Shown here in pieces: positions 7,844 to 18,389 of a stretch of DNA of 64,000 nt; within the stretch, counting starts at the first letter, position 1, and every line of letters begins with the position of its first letter. Both the position numbers and the translations under genes were made by a program. The notes under the pieces were generated by a model. That model ran no database searches, was not told where the DNA came from, and saw only the letters and a program-made list of their open reading frames with translations. Source of the stretch: Paracoccus sp. MC1862 (lineage in GTDB: Bacteria; Pseudomonadota; Alphaproteobacteria; Rhodobacterales; Rhodobacteraceae); NCBI RefSeq assembly GCF_016617715.1, contig NZ_CP067225.1:3106001-3170000 (forward strand), read 5' to 3'.

Positions 7844-9225
7844 GCCTCTGGACTTCGCAGGATGCCGCCGCCGCGACCGGCGGCCGCGCGACTGCCGACT
7901 GGGTGGCCGAGGGTATTTCCATCGACACCCGAACGATTCGTCGGGGCGATCTGTTCGTGGCCCTGAAGGATGCCCGCGACGGCCACGACTTTGTGGCGCA
8001 GGCGCTGGAAAAGGGGGCCGCCGCCGCGCTGGTCAGCCGCATCCCAGAGAGCGTTCCCCCGGATGCGCCGCTGCTCATCGTCCCCGATGTCCTGCCCGCT
8101 CTGGAAGCCTTGGGCCGCGCCGCGCGGGTCCGCAGCGCCGCGAAGGTGCTGGCGATCACCGGCTCGGTCGGCAAGACCTCGACCAAGGACATGGCCGCCG
8201 CCGCGCTTGCCGGGCAGGGCCGGGTCCATGCCGCCGAGGCAAGCCTGAACAACCACTGGGGTGTGCCACTGACCCTGGCGCGGATGCCGGCAGATACTGA
8301 CTGGGCGATCCTCGAACTCGGCATGAACCATCCGGGGGAAATCGCGCCCCTGTCGCGCATGGCCCGCCCCCATGTGGCGATGATCACCACCGTCGCCCCC
8401 GCCCACATGGAGGCCTTCGGCAGCCTTGAAGGCATCGCGGTGGAAAAGGCCTCGATCTTCGAGGGGCTTGAACCTGCGGGCCACGCCATCCTCCCCGAGG
8501 ACCTGCCCGTGACGCAGATCCTGCGCGACGCTGCCGACCGTGCCGGCGCCATCGTCGTCGGCTTTGGCCAGGGCGGCGTAGCGCAGCCCCTGTCCTCGGC
8601 GGTCACGGAAGGAGAAACCCACGTCCGCGCCCGCGTGTTGGGCGAGACGCTGGACTTCACCATCGCCACCGCAGGCGCGCATTTCGCCATGAACGCGGTG
8701 GGCGTGCTGGCCGCTGTCACCGCGCTGGGTGCTGACCCCAGGGCCGCCGCCAAGAATCTATCCGACTGGCGCCCCTACAAGGGCCGGGGCGGAGTCGAAC
8801 GGATCGGCGGGATCATGCTGATCGACGACAGCTACAACGCCAACCCGACCAGCCTCGCGGCGGGCCTCGCTACGTTGGATGCGATGCCGCCCGGTCGTCG
8901 GGTTGCCATCCTCGGCGACATGCTGGAACTGGGCGAGGACGAGACTGCCCTGCACTGTGGCATCGCCGATTATCCGCAAATGCAGGGGGTTGCGCTGGTC
9001 CATGCCTGCGGTCCCCGGATGCGCCACCTGATGGACGCGCTGCCCGAGGACAGGCGCGGCATCTGGTCCGAGGACGCCGCCGACCTCTGCGCCCGCGCGA
9101 GCGAACTGGTCCGCGACGGAGACGTGGTCTTCGTGAAGGGATCGAAGGGCTCGCGCGTGGCAAGCGTGGTTGACGCGATCCGCCGGGCGCGGCAGACGCC
9201 CGCATCAGATAACAACAAGGGGTAA
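7840..9225 (+). CDS. murF: UDP-MurNAc-tripeptide:D-Ala-D-Ala ligase MurF
   Basis: Adds D-alanyl-D-alanine to complete the UDP-MurNAc-pentapeptide. It has the Mur-ligase three-domain layout: an N-terminal substrate domain, an ATP-binding GSVGKTS at 108-114, and a C-terminal domain with DDSYNANP (the family's conserved carbamoyl/ligand region). 461 residues. It overlaps murE at ATGA and lies five bases ahead of mraY, which uses its product. Confidence 0.95.
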   Translation: MSLWTSQDAAAATGGRATADWVAEGISIDTRTIRRGDLFVALKDARDGHDFVAQALEKGAAAALVSRIPESVPPDAPLLIVPDVLPALEALGRAARVRSAAKVLAITGSVGKTSTKDMAAAALAGQGRVHAAEASLNNHWGVPLTLARMPADTDWAILELGMNHPGEIAPLSRMARPHVAMITTVAPAHMEAFGSLEGIAVEKASIFEGLEPAGHAILPEDLPVTQILRDAADRAGAIVVGFGQGGVAQPLSSAVTEGETHVRARVLGETLDFTIATAGAHFAMNAVGVLAAVTALGADPRAAAKNLSDWRPYKGRGGVERIGGIMLIDDSYNANPTSLAAGLATLDAMPPGRRVAILGDMLELGEDETALHCGIADYPQMQGVALVHACGPRMRHLMDALPEDRRGIWSEDAADLCARASELVRDGDVVFVKGSKGSRVASVVDAIRRARQTPASDNNKG

Positions 9226-9230
9226 ACCCG

Positions 9231-10310
9231 ATGCTCTACTGGCTGGCGGATCTGTCCGACAATGGCGGCGTCTTCAACCTGTTCCGCTATATCACCTTCC
9301 GCTCGGGCGCGGCCTTCTTCACCGCGCTGATCTTCGGCTTCATCTTCGGCCGCCCGCTGATCGACTGGCTGCGCGTCAAGCAGAAGAAGGGCCAGCCCCT
9401 GCGCGAGATCGGCCCGGACCACGTCCACAAGGGCGGCACGCCCACGATGGGTGGCATTCTGATCCTGTCGGCGCTGTTCATCTCGACCCTGCTTTGGGCG
9501 AGGCTCGACAACGGTTATGTCTGGGTCGTGCTGCTGGTGACGGCGGGTTTCGCGGCCATCGGCTTCGCGGACGACTATGCCAAGGTGACCAAGCAGCACC
9601 ACGCGGGACTTTCGGGCCGTATCCGCATGGCGATCGGCCTTGCGATCGGCGCGCTGGCCGGGATCGCGGTCGCCTGGCTGAACCCGGACCCGCTGTCGGG
9701 GCAACTGGCGCTGCCCTTCCTCAAGAACGTGCTGATCGACCTCGGTATCTTCTTCATCCCCTTCGCCATGCTGGTGATCGTGGGCGCGGCCAACGCGGTG
9801 AACCTGACCGACGGGCTGGACGGGCTGGCGATCGGCCCGGTGATGATCGCCGCCTGCACCTTCGGGATCATCGCCTATCTCGTCGGCAACGCGAATTTTG
9901 CCAACTACCTCGGCGTCCACTTCGTCCCCGGCACCGGAGAGATCGCGGTCTTCGTCGCCGCCCTGATTGGCGGCGGCCTGGGGTTCCTGTGGTACAACGC
10001 CCCCCCCGCCGCCGTCTTCATGGGCGACACCGGCTCGCTCGCCCTTGGCGGGGCGCTTGGCGCCATCGCGGTCTGCATCAAGCACGAGATCGTCCTTGCC
10101 ATCGTCGGCGGGTTGTTCGTGGTCGAGGCGCTGTCGGTCATCATCCAGGTCGCCCATTTCAAGCGCACGGGCCGCCGCGTCTTCCTGATGGCCCCGATCC
10201 ACCACCATTTCGAGAAGAAGGGCTGGGCCGAGCCGCAGATCGTCATCCGTTTCTGGATCATCGCGGTGATCTTGGCGCTGATCGGGCTCAGCACGTTGAA
10301 GCTGCGCTAG
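9231..10310 (+). CDS. mraY: phospho-MurNAc-pentapeptide transferase MraY
   Basis: The polytopic inner-membrane enzyme that transfers phospho-MurNAc-pentapeptide to undecaprenyl phosphate, making lipid I. About ten membrane spans are visible. The motifs [15 protein letters not shown] (the catalytic Asp pair), [13 protein letters not shown] and the C-terminal [11 protein letters not shown] identify the family. At 359 residues it has the usual length. It is followed after one base by an unknown small membrane protein instead of murD directly. Confidence 0.97.
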   Translation: MLYWLADLSDNGGVFNLFRYITFRSGAAFFTALIFGFIFGRPLIDWLRVKQKKGQPLREIGPDHVHKGGTPTMGGILILSALFISTLLWARLDNGYVWVVLLVTAGFAAIGFADDYAKVTKQHHAGLSGRIRMAIGLAIGALAGIAVAWLNPDPLSGQLALPFLKNVLIDLGIFFIPFAMLVIVGAANAVNLTDGLDGLAIGPVMIAACTFGIIAYLVGNANFANYLGVHFVPGTGEIAVFVAALIGGGLGFLWYNAPPAAVFMGDTGSLALGGALGAIAVCIKHEIVLAIVGGLFVVEALSVIIQVAHFKRTGRRVFLMAPIHHHFEKKGWAEPQIVIRFWIIAVILALIGLSTLKLR

Positions 10311-10311
10311 A

Positions 10312-10686
10312 ATGGCATCGAATTCTCTCAACGCTGTCGATGAAGTCTGCGCACGATTGACACGGTTGATCGGTGTAAGTGCCGCTGCCGGCTTGGTGGC
10401 CAGCAGGGATGGGCTAAATTGGGATGAGATGGCCGGCGAGTTTGGTCTCGCTACCATCGGGCTGGACGGTGCAGTCGCCGCCTTGGCCGCTCTTGTCCTT
10501 ATCCTCTTGGCGCTTGCCCAAAGTTTCGCCCTTATAGTGCTGATAGGCGAGAAGATCGGCCCGCCCGTAAGGCGCTGGGGACGCTTGGCCAAGTTGCTTG
10601 CCCTGCCATTCCTTTTCGCTATCTGCCTCGTCATGGGGATCGTCATCACTGAAGTCCGCGAACTCGCCATGAGTATGTCACCATGA
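10312..10686 (+). CDS. unknown small membrane protein between mraY and murD
   Basis: A 124-residue protein I do not recognise. It has a soluble N-terminus of about 45 residues and two hydrophobic stretches (about 48-80 and 93-113) with a basic PPVRRWGR loop between them, suggesting two membrane spans. The ATG follows the mraY stop after one base, and its stop overlaps the murD start, so it is embedded in the translational chain of the operon. Base composition is visibly less GC-rich than its neighbours, with A/T third positions more common, which hints at a recently acquired or relaxed gene. No catalytic motif is seen. A role in envelope assembly would be a guess from location only. Confidence 0.75.
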   Translation: MASNSLNAVDEVCARLTRLIGVSAAAGLVASRDGLNWDEMAGEFGLATIGLDGAVAALAALVLILLALAQSFALIVLIGEKIGPPVRRWGRLAKLLALPFLFAICLVMGIVITEVRELAMSMSP

Positions 10687-12086
10687 TCCCCGTGCAAGGC
10701 GTTCAGAACCAGACCGTCGCCGTCCTTGGCCTCGGCCGCTCCGGCCGGGCCACCGCCGCCGCCTTGCGCGAGGGCGGCGCAAATGTCGTCGCCTGGGACG
10801 ACAGCGCCGAGACGCGGGCGCAGGCCGAGGCCGAAGGGCTAACGCTCACTGACCTGACCCGCGATGCTGGCTGGCGGGACCGGATCGACGCGCTCATCAC
10901 CTCGCCCGGCATCCCGCATCTCTACCCCCGCCCGCATCCGGCCATCACGCAGGCGTTGCGCCGAGGCGTACCGGTAGACAACGACATCGGCCTGTTCTTC
11001 CGCAGCTTCGGCGCGCTCGACTGGGATGCGTTCGATGTGGCCCCGCGGGTGATCTGCGTCACCGGCTCGAACGGCAAGTCCACGACGACCGCCCTGATCC
11101 ACCATATCCTGCAGGCCGCGGGCCGGCCCACCCAGATGGGCGGCAATATCGGCACCGGGGCCCTCTCGCTGGAACTGCCGGTGGATGGCGAGGTGGTGGT
11201 GCTGGAACTGTCCTCCTACCAGACCGACCTTGCCCGCGCGCTGACGCCGGACGTGGCGGTGTTCACCAACCTGTCGCCCGACCACATGGACCGACATTCC
11301 GGCTTTGGCGGCTATTTCGCGGCCAAGCGGAGGCTGTTCTCGGAAGGCGGCCCCGACCGCTGCGTGATCGGCGTGGACGAGGACGAGGGGCGCTACCTCG
11401 CCAACCAGATGGGGCAGGGGCCGCAGGACGACCGGGTGATCCGCGTCTCGGTCGAGGACAAGCTCGACGGCTTCGGCTGGTCGGTGTCGGCGCGCAAGGG
11501 CTTCCTGTCGGAATGGCGCAAGGGGCGGCAGGTGGCCTCCATCGACCTGCGCGGGATCACGGGCCTGCCCGGCGCCCACAACCACCAGAACGCCTGCGCC
11601 GCCTATGCCGCCTGCCGCAGCATCGGCCTTGCCCCGCGCGACATCGAGACCGCCTTCCACAGCTTCGCGGGCCTGCCGCACCGCAGCCAGACGGTGGCCG
11701 AGATCGGCGGCGTGCGCTGGGTGAACGATTCCAAGGCCACCAACGTCGATTCCGCGGAAAAGGCGCTGATGGCCTTCGACAACATCCGCTGGATCGCGGG
11801 CGGCATGGGGAAGGACGGCGGCATCGCCGCTCTGGCGCCGCTGTTCGGGCATATCCGCAAGGCCTACCTGATCGGCCATTCGGCCCGCGACTTCGCGCTG
11901 CAACTTTCGGACACCCCTCACGAGGTCGTCGAGACGATGGAGGCCGCCGTCGCCCGGGCGGCCGCGGAGGCCGAGCCCGGGGACACGGTGCTGCTCGCCC
12001 CGGCATCGGCCAGCTTCGATCAGTATCCGAACTTCGAGAAACGCGGCGAGCATTTCACGGCGCTGGTTCAGGCCTTGCCGCGTTAG
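10683..12086 (+). CDS. murD: UDP-MurNAc-L-alanine:D-glutamate ligase MurD
   Basis: Adds D-glutamate to UDP-MurNAc-L-Ala. The N-terminal Rossmann segment [12 protein letters not shown] binds the uracil nucleotide, the P-loop GSNGKST sits at 128-134, and the Mur-ligase motifs ELSSYQ and [10 protein letters not shown] follow. At 467 residues it is of normal size. The start overlaps the preceding small membrane protein at ATGA. Confidence 0.96.
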   Translation: MIPVQGVQNQTVAVLGLGRSGRATAAALREGGANVVAWDDSAETRAQAEAEGLTLTDLTRDAGWRDRIDALITSPGIPHLYPRPHPAITQALRRGVPVDNDIGLFFRSFGALDWDAFDVAPRVICVTGSNGKSTTTALIHHILQAAGRPTQMGGNIGTGALSLELPVDGEVVVLELSSYQTDLARALTPDVAVFTNLSPDHMDRHSGFGGYFAAKRRLFSEGGPDRCVIGVDEDEGRYLANQMGQGPQDDRVIRVSVEDKLDGFGWSVSARKGFLSEWRKGRQVASIDLRGITGLPGAHNHQNACAAYAACRSIGLAPRDIETAFHSFAGLPHRSQTVAEIGGVRWVNDSKATNVDSAEKALMAFDNIRWIAGGMGKDGGIAALAPLFGHIRKAYLIGHSARDFALQLSDTPHEVVETMEAAVARAAAEAEPGDTVLLAPASASFDQYPNFEKRGEHFTALVQALPR

Positions 12087-12131
12087 GGGGCTTCGGCCTC
12101 CCCCAGAGGTATTTGGGCCAGAAAGAAGCCC
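12087..12131 (+). repeat. 3'-end intergenic element after murD
   Basis: A GC-rich hairpin (GGGG..CCCC around TTCGG) is followed by GGTATTTGGGCCAGAAAGAAG-like sequence. A related element follows mmsA in the same sense-strand position. The shared layout (GC hairpin, then TATTT, then GAAG) resembles the intergenic terminator-type repeats common in Rhodobacteraceae. It may end part of the transcription leaving murD. Confidence 0.4.
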
Positions 12132-12191
12132 TTGCGGCTTGCCGGGCGTCATCGCCGGATGCAGGCTGGCGGCGGCAAACTGGAGGGGCCG

Positions 12192-12665
12192 ATGAACGGA
12201 AGATGCGTCTGCGGCGCGGTGAGCTACCGGCTCGACCAGCCGCCGCTGTTCACCCACTGCTGCCATTGCAGCTGGTGCCAGCGAGAGACCGGCAGCGCAT
12301 TCGCCGTCAATGCGCTGATCGAGACCGCGCATGTCCATCTGTCCGGGCCGGTCGAGGAGCGGACGATCCCCTCGGCCTCGGGCAAGGGGCAGATCCTCGT
12401 GGCATGCGCCAATTGCCGCACGACGATCCTCAGCCATTATGGTGGGATGCGGCGGGCAGTCGCCTTTGTCCGCACCGGTACGCTGGACGATCCCGGCGCG
12501 GTGCCGCCCGACATCCACATCTATGTGACCACCCGACGGCCCTGGGTGATCCTGCCCGAGGGCGTGCCGGCCATGCCCGGCTATTACCGCGCCTCGGAAC
12601 ACTGGCCCGCGGCGGCGCTGGCACGCCGCGATGCGATGCGGCAGGCGCAGCCCTCCGGTTCCTGA
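12192..12665 (+). CDS. GFA/CENP-V family zinc-binding protein
   Basis: A 157-residue member of the glutathione-dependent formaldehyde-activating (GFA) fold. The zinc ligands are visible: CVCG near residues 5-8, the HCCHCSWCQ cluster near 22-30 and CANC near 74-77. The ATG is chosen for GGAGG five to nine bases ahead; an upstream in-frame ATG gives a non-homologous leader. Family members are often annotated as formaldehyde-processing, but most have no proven substrate. It sits between murD and ftsW, where no such gene is expected, and has no evident link to cell wall synthesis. Confidence 0.85.
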   Translation: MNGRCVCGAVSYRLDQPPLFTHCCHCSWCQRETGSAFAVNALIETAHVHLSGPVEERTIPSASGKGQILVACANCRTTILSHYGGMRRAVAFVRTGTLDDPGAVPPDIHIYVTTRRPWVILPEGVPAMPGYYRASEHWPAAALARRDAMRQAQPSGS

Positions 12666-12790
12666 CGGCCGGGCGGGCAGGGCGGCTGATCGCGCAAACA
12701 TTTCTGGCTTCACCGCGCCTTCCGCGCTATCTTCCTGCCCAGATCCGGGCCGAACCGGACGCAGGCAGAGGCAGTGACAGCGGTGAACCC

Positions 12791-13957
12791 ATGACCGAGA
12801 TGGTCTACGGCGCCACGCCCGTGCGCGTGGGCGACCCCATTCTTCCACGCTGGTGGCGGACGGTGGACAAGTGGGCGCTGGCCAGCGTGCTGGCGCTGTT
12901 CGCGCTGGGGTTGCTGCTGGGCCTCGCCGCATCCGTGCCACTGGCGGAACGCAACAACCTGCCCGCCTTCTACTATGTCACCCGCCAAGCCGCCTTCGGG
13001 GGCATGGCGCTGGGGGTGATGCTGGTCATCTCGATGCTGTCGCCGGTGCAGGTGCGCCGCCTTGGCGTGCTGCTGTTCATCGGGGCGTTCCTGACCGTCG
13101 CCGCGCTGCCGGCGATCGGCACCGATTTCGGTAAGGGCGCGACGCGCTGGCTGTCGCTCGGCTTTGCCTCCGTCCAGCCGTCCGAGTTCCTCAAGCCCGG
13201 CTTCATCGCGATCTGCGGCTGGTTCATGGCCTCGGCCCAGGCGGTGGGCGGGCCGCCGGGCAAGCTTTATTCGTTCTTCATCGCGGGCGCCGTCATCGTC
13301 ATGCTGGCGCTGCAGCCGGACTTCGGCCAGGCATCGCTGGTGCTGTTTTCCTGGCTGGTGATGTATTTCGTCGCCGGTGCGCCGGTGGTGCTGATCGCGG
13401 GCACGGTCGGGCTGGCCGGGATCGGGGGCATGTTCGCCTATGCCAACAGCGAGCATTTCGCCCGTCGCATCAACGGCTTCCTGTCGAATGACGTCGATCC
13501 CCGCACTCAGATCGGCTATGCCACCAACGCCATCCAGGAGGGCGGCTTCTTCGGCGTCGGCGTCGGCGAGGGCACGGTCAAATGGTCGCTGCCGGACGCG
13601 CATACCGACTTCATCATCGCCGTCGCGGCCGAGGAATACGGCTTCGTCATGGTCATGGCGATCATCGCGCTTTACTGCGCCATCGTCGTGCGCTCGCTGT
13701 GGCGGCTGCTGGAGGAACGCGACCCCTTTGCCCGCATCGCCGGCACCGGGCTTGCCTGCGCCTTCGGCGTGCAGGCGCTGATCAACATGGGCGTGGCGGT
13801 GCGGCTGCTGCCGGCCAAGGGGATGACGCTGCCCTTCGTCAGCTATGGCGGCTCGTCGGTGATCGCCTCGGGGATCACGCTGGGGATGCTGCTGGCGCTG
13901 ACCCGGACGCGGCCGCAGAACGCCCTGGCGGACGTGCTGGGGCGGCCGGGCCGATGA
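12791..13957 (+). CDS. ftsW: septal peptidoglycan glycosyltransferase FtsW
   Basis: A SEDS-family polytopic membrane protein that polymerises lipid II at the septum with FtsI. About ten membrane spans are present. SEDS motifs include [26 protein letters not shown], and near the C-terminus [17 protein letters not shown]. The frame is open far upstream, but the ATG beginning MTEMVYG gives the family-typical 388-residue protein. The stop overlaps murG at ATGA. Confidence 0.95.
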   Translation: MTEMVYGATPVRVGDPILPRWWRTVDKWALASVLALFALGLLLGLAASVPLAERNNLPAFYYVTRQAAFGGMALGVMLVISMLSPVQVRRLGVLLFIGAFLTVAALPAIGTDFGKGATRWLSLGFASVQPSEFLKPGFIAICGWFMASAQAVGGPPGKLYSFFIAGAVIVMLALQPDFGQASLVLFSWLVMYFVAGAPVVLIAGTVGLAGIGGMFAYANSEHFARRINGFLSNDVDPRTQIGYATNAIQEGGFFGVGVGEGTVKWSLPDAHTDFIIAVAAEEYGFVMVMAIIALYCAIVVRSLWRLLEERDPFARIAGTGLACAFGVQALINMGVAVRLLPAKGMTLPFVSYGGSSVIASGITLGMLLALTRTRPQNALADVLGRPGR

Positions 13958-15039
13958 GCGGAAGGCTCGCCCTGATCGCAGCGGGGGGAACTGGCGGGCA
14001 TATGTTCCCCGCGCAGGCGCTGGCCGAACGGCTGCTGGCCGCGGGCTGGCGGGTGAAGCTGTCCACTGACGAACGGGGCGCGCGCTATGCCGGGGGCTTC
14101 CCGCCCGAGGTCACGCGAGAGATCCTGCGTTCCGCCACCACGGCGCGGGGCGGGCTTCTGGGCAAGCTGTCCGCGCCGCTGCGGATCGGGCAGGGGCTTG
14201 CGGGGGCCGTCCGCGTCATGCGCCGCGATCGTCCTGCGGTGGTGGTGGGCTTCGGCGGCTATCCGACGATTCCCGCGATGGGGGCGGCGCTGGCGCTGGG
14301 CCTGCCGCGGATGATCCATGAGCAGAACGGCATCATGGGCCGGGTGAACCGCATCTTCGCCCGCCGGGTGGACCGGGTCGCCTGCGGCACATGGCCGACC
14401 GACCTGCCGAAGGGGGTCAGGGGCCTGCATGTCGGCAACCCGGTGCGGCAGGCCGTGCTGGACCGGGCAGGCGCCCCCTATCAGCCGCCTGGCGACGGCG
14501 CGCTGAAGCTGCTGGTGATCGGCGGCAGTCAGGGCGCCCGGGTACTGTCGCAGACCGTGCCCGCCGCCGTGGCCGCCCTGCCGGACGAGTTGCGTGCGCG
14601 GCTGCAGGTCAGCCATCAGGCCCGCGCCGAGGATGCCGGGCGCGTCACCCGCGCCTATGCGGACGCGGGGATACGGGCCGAGGTGCAGCCCTTCTTCACC
14701 GACGTGCCGGAACGGCTTGCGGCCTGCCAGCTTGTCGTCAGCCGGGCCGGGGCGTCGTCCATCGCCGACATCACCGTGATCGGGCGGCCCGCGATCCTGA
14801 TTCCCTATGCGGCGGCTGCGGGCGACCACCAGACCGCCAACGCCCGCGCATTGGCGGAAACCGGCGCAGCGGTCGTCTTGCCCGAATCCGTGCTGGACGC
14901 GGACAGCCTGACGCGCGATCTGCGGGCGATCCTGACGGACGCATCCCGCGCCCGCCGGATGGCGGAAGCCGCGCTCTCCTTGGGCCGCCCCGACGCGGCG
15001 GCCCGCCTGCATGACCTTGTGACGGAACTGACCCCATGA
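13954..15039 (+). CDS. murG: UDP-GlcNAc:lipid I GlcNAc-transferase MurG
   Basis: A GT28 glycosyltransferase at the inner face of the membrane that converts lipid I to lipid II. The N-terminal glycine-rich [12 protein letters not shown], the GFGGYPTIP loop and [12 protein letters not shown] are in the acceptor domain. [14 protein letters not shown] and the donor-binding region near [10 protein letters not shown] are in the C-terminal domain. 361 residues. It overlaps ftsW and murC by four bases each. Confidence 0.96.
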   Translation: MSGRLALIAAGGTGGHMFPAQALAERLLAAGWRVKLSTDERGARYAGGFPPEVTREILRSATTARGGLLGKLSAPLRIGQGLAGAVRVMRRDRPAVVVGFGGYPTIPAMGAALALGLPRMIHEQNGIMGRVNRIFARRVDRVACGTWPTDLPKGVRGLHVGNPVRQAVLDRAGAPYQPPGDGALKLLVIGGSQGARVLSQTVPAAVAALPDELRARLQVSHQARAEDAGRVTRAYADAGIRAEVQPFFTDVPERLAACQLVVSRAGASSIADITVIGRPAILIPYAAAAGDHQTANARALAETGAAVVLPESVLDADSLTRDLRAILTDASRARRMAEAALSLGRPDAAARLHDLVTELTP

Positions 15040-16460
15040 ACGCAGCCACCAAGCTTCCCGGAGAACTCGGGCGGATCCATTTCGTGGGCATCGGCGGCAT
15101 CGGCATGTCCGGGATCGCCGAGGTGCTGATGACGCTGGGCTACACGGTTCAGGGTTCGGACGCGAAACGGTCCAAGATCACCGACCGGCTGGAAAAGCTG
15201 GGCGCCACCGTCTTCGAGGGTCAGCGGGCCGAGAACATCGGGGACGCGGGCGTGGTCGTGATCTCGACCGCCATCAGGAAGGGCAACCCCGAGCTTGAGG
15301 AGGCGCGACGCCGCGGCCTGCCCGTCGTCCGCCGGGCCGAGATGCTGGCGGAACTGATGCGGCTGAAATCCAACATCGCCATCGCGGGCACCCACGGCAA
15401 GACGACCACCACGACGATGGTGGCGACTCTGCTGGATGCGGGCGGGCTGGACCCCACGGTCATCAACGGCGGCGTGATCCACGCCTATGGGTCCAACGCG
15501 CGGGCGGGCGCGGGCGAGTGGATGGTGGTCGAGGCCGACGAATCGGACGGCAGCTTCAACCGCCTGCCCGCGACCATCGCCATCGTCACCAACATCGACC
15601 CCGAGCACATGGAGCACTGGGGGTCCTTCGACGCGCTGCGCAAGGGCTTCACCGACTTCGTGTCGAACATCCCCTTCTATGGCCTCGCCGTCTGCTGCAC
15701 CGACCACCCCGAGGTACAGAGCCTCGTCGGCCGCGTCACCGACCGCCGCGTCGTGACCTTCGGCTTCAACGCCCAGGCCGACGTGCGCGCCGTGAACCTG
15801 CGCTATGAGGACGGAATCGCCCATTTCGACGTGGCCCTGCAGGGCGAGCGCGACGAGACCGGCGAGGTCCCCATGATCGAGGGCTGCACCCTGCCGATGC
15901 CGGGCGACCACAACGTCTCGAACGCGCTGTCTGCGATTGCCGTGGCGCGGCACCTCGGGCTGAAACGCGCGCAAATCCGGGATGCCCTGGCGGCTTTCGC
16001 CGGGGTGGGGCGGCGCTTCACCAAGGTGGGCGAGGTGAATGGCGTCACCATCATCGACGACTACGGCCACCACCCGGTGGAAATCGCCGCCGTCCTGAAG
16101 GCCGCACGGCAGGCGACCAAGGGCCGGGTGATCGCGGTCCACCAGCCGCACCGCTATTCGCGGCTGTCGAGCCTGTTCGACGATTTCTGCACCTGCTTCA
16201 ACGAGGCCGACGTCGTCGCCATCGCCGAGGTCTATTCGGCCGGCGAGGACCCGATCCCCGGCGCCTCGCGCGACGATCTGGTCGCCGGGCTGATCGCCCA
16301 TGGTCACCGCCATGCCCGCGCGGTGATGGACGAATCGGACCTTGAACGGCTCGTCCGGGAACAGGCGCGGCCGGGCGACATGGTGGTCTGCCTCGGCGCC
16401 GGGACGATCAGCGCCTGGGCCAACGGGTTGCCCGAACGGCTGACGCTGAAGGCGGCCTGA
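15036..16460 (+). CDS. murC: UDP-MurNAc:L-alanine ligase MurC
   Basis: Attaches the first stem-peptide residue to UDP-MurNAc. The N-terminal nucleotide motif [14 protein letters not shown], the P-loop GTHGKTT at 118-124, and later [10 protein letters not shown] and HQPHRYSR are all diagnostic. 474 residues. Here the + strand cluster is interrupted: after a small membrane protein the opposing choline-sulfate genes precede murB. Confidence 0.96.
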   Translation: MNAATKLPGELGRIHFVGIGGIGMSGIAEVLMTLGYTVQGSDAKRSKITDRLEKLGATVFEGQRAENIGDAGVVVISTAIRKGNPELEEARRRGLPVVRRAEMLAELMRLKSNIAIAGTHGKTTTTTMVATLLDAGGLDPTVINGGVIHAYGSNARAGAGEWMVVEADESDGSFNRLPATIAIVTNIDPEHMEHWGSFDALRKGFTDFVSNIPFYGLAVCCTDHPEVQSLVGRVTDRRVVTFGFNAQADVRAVNLRYEDGIAHFDVALQGERDETGEVPMIEGCTLPMPGDHNVSNALSAIAVARHLGLKRAQIRDALAAFAGVGRRFTKVGEVNGVTIIDDYGHHPVEIAAVLKAARQATKGRVIAVHQPHRYSRLSSLFDDFCTCFNEADVVAIAEVYSAGEDPIPGASRDDLVAGLIAHGHRHARAVMDESDLERLVREQARPGDMVVCLGAGTISAWANGLPERLTLKAA

Positions 16461-16464
16461 GGGC

Positions 16465-16746
16465 ATGATCGGGGACTATGCCCTGCCGGCGGCCTTGGCA
16501 GTGACTCTGCCGGGAGTGCTTGCCTGGCTCGCCGGCAGGCGCTTCGGCCTTGCGGGGCTGCTCGCCGTGATGATCTTCATCGGCGTGATCGCGGTCATCG
16601 GCTGGAACCTGACCCGCGACGTGCTGACGGGCGACGACCAGCTGCGCCGGTCGTCGATCATCTTCTTCGTGGTGGTGCCGGGGATCGTCTCGGTCGTGCT
16701 TGGCGCCATCGCCGGGTTCTGGGAGGCGCACCGGCGGCGCTTGTGA
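16465..16746 (+). CDS. unknown small membrane protein after murC
   Basis: A 93-residue, very hydrophobic protein starting four bases after the murC stop. Three probable membrane spans (about residues 6-22, 28-48 and 65-86) are joined by short loops; the loop before the third (RDVLTGDDQLRRSS) is charged. I do not recognise a named family. Its position as the last gene of the first dcw block suggests co-transcription with murC. The 140 bases that follow, up to the betC end, hold GC-rich hairpins (for example GGCCC..GGGCC near 16855) that may end transcription from both sides, but no clear U-tract. Confidence 0.7.
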   Translation: MIGDYALPAALAVTLPGVLAWLAGRRFGLAGLLAVMIFIGVIAVIGWNLTRDVLTGDDQLRRSSIIFFVVVPGIVSVVLGAIAGFWEAHRRRL

Positions 16747-16886
16747 CCACCGCAGCAGGGGGGCTTTCCGCCCCCATCGCCTGCCGCGATATCTGAGACC
16801 GTCAGAAAGGCGTAGGGAGGGGCTCTGATTGCCTTCGGCTGCCTCGATCAAGACGGCCCCGAGAATGTTCAGGGCCGCCTAAAGTC

Positions 16887-18389
16887 CTACTCCCCGCGCG
16901 GGAAGCGTTTGCTTTCTTCAAGGATGTCCAGGTTCATGTGGTTCCTCATGTAGCGCTCGGATGCGTCCATGAGCGGCTGGTAGTCCCAGGGAAAATAGGC
17001 GCCGTTCCGCAGCGCCTCGTAGACAATCAAGCGGCGGGCCTGGGACTGGCGCACCTCGGCGTCATAGGCGGCAAGGTCCCACTGCGCCTCGGCCCGCGCG
17101 CGCAGGCGCGCCAGCGTTCCGGCATGGGCAGGATCGGCCGCAAGGTTCGCCCGCTCGTCCGGGTCCGCATCCAGATTGAAAAGCTGCTCGGGATCGGCAA
17201 GGCAGCGGGTGTATTTCCACCGGCCCTCGCGGATGCCGACGATGGGGGAAACCGAGGCTTCCGCCGCATATTCCATCAGCACGGGCTGGGCCGCCGCGCC
17301 CGAGGCGACCGCAACCAGCGACTGCCCGTCCGTCCAAGGGGCGATCTTGTCCAGCGAGATGCCGGCGAGTTCCCCCAGCGTCGGCAGCACGTCGATGGTG
17401 GAGACGGGTGTGTCCACGCGGCCCGCAGGCATCCCGGGTGCCGCGATCATCAGGGGCACGCGGGCCGAGGGTTCGAAGAGGTTCATCTTGAACCACAACC
17501 CGCGCTCACCCAGCATCTCGCCGTGGTCGGACAGGACGACGATGATCGCCTCCTGCCGGGTGTCGCGCAGCACGCCCAGGATCTCGCCGATCTTGTCGTC
17601 GATATAGCTGATGTTGGCGAAATAGCCCTGCCGCGCGCGGCGGACCTGTTCCGGGGTGATGTCATATTTCCGCCAGTCGCAGGCGTCGAGGATGCGCCGC
17701 GAATGGGGGTCCTGCGCTTCATAAGAAATCGGCGCGGGCGGCTCGAGTTCCGGTGCGCCTTCGTAGAGATCCCAGTAGCGGCGGCGGGCGACGAAGGGGT
17801 CGTGCGGATGGGTGAAGCTGACCGTCAGGCACCACGGGCGCGGATTGCCGCCGCGCGACAGGTCGTAAAGCTTGCGGCAGGTATTATAGGCGACCTCGTC
17901 GTCATATTCATACTGGTTGGTGATCTCGGCCACGCCCGCGCCGGTGATCGAGCCCATGTTGTGATACCACCAGTCGATACGCTCGCCGGGGCGACGGTAA
18001 TCCGGGGTCCAGCCGAAATCGGCGGGATAGATGTCGGTGGTCAGCCGCTCCTCGAAGCCGTGCATCTGGTCGGGGCCGACGAAATGCATCTTGCCCGACA
18101 GGCAGGTGTGCCAGCCCGCGCGGCGCAGGTGATGGGCATAGGTCGGGATGTCGGAGGCGAACTCGGCCGCGTTGTCATAAACCCGCGTGCGGCGCGGCAA
18201 CTCCCCCGACATGAAGGCCGCCCGCGCCGGGGCACAAAGGGGCGAGGCCGTGTAGGCATTGGCGAAGCGGGTCGAACGTTCCGCCAGCGCCCGCAGGTTC
18301 GGCGCGTGCAGGAAAGGCGCGGGGCCGTCGGGGAACCATGTGCCCGAAAGCTGGTCCGCCATCAGGATCAGGATGTTCGGACGGCTCAC
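16887..18389 (-). CDS. betC: choline-sulfatase BetC
   Basis: A type I sulfatase that hydrolyses choline-O-sulfate to choline and sulfate, providing carbon, sulfur and a glycine-betaine precursor. Metal and active-site features are clear: MADQ near residue 11, the formylglycine motif C52-A-P-A-R56, GKMHFVGPDQMHGFE in the middle, and SDHGEMLGERG. The C-terminal choline-sulfatase extension (YFPWDYQPLMDASERYMRN) supports choline sulfate as substrate. The GTG start overlaps the choX stop. It opposes the flanking dcw genes, and no betA, betB or betI is in the window. Confidence 0.93.
   Translation of the reverse strand: MSRPNILILMADQLSGTWFPDGPAPFLHAPNLRALAERSTRFANAYTASPLCAPARAAFMSGELPRRTRVYDNAAEFASDIPTYAHHLRRAGWHTCLSGKMHFVGPDQMHGFEERLTTDIYPADFGWTPDYRRPGERIDWWYHNMGSITGAGVAEITNQYEYDDEVAYNTCRKLYDLSRGGNPRPWCLTVSFTHPHDPFVARRRYWDLYEGAPELEPPAPISYEAQDPHSRRILDACDWRKYDITPEQVRRARQGYFANISYIDDKIGEILGVLRDTRQEAIIVVLSDHGEMLGERGLWFKMNLFEPSARVPLMIAAPGMPAGRVDTPVSTIDVLPTLGELAGISLDKIAPWTDGQSLVAVASGAAAQPVLMEYAAEASVSPIVGIREGRWKYTRCLADPEQLFNLDADPDERANLAADPAHAGTLARLRARAEAQWDLAAYDAEVRQSQARRLIVYEALRNGAYFPWDYQPLMDASERYMRNHMNLDILEESKRFPRGE

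Noticed and set aside
11513..12790. Upstream extension of the ftsW frame across murD and the GFA gene
   Set aside because: Overlaps two well-supported genes in another frame; FtsW has its family-typical N-terminus at the later ATG.
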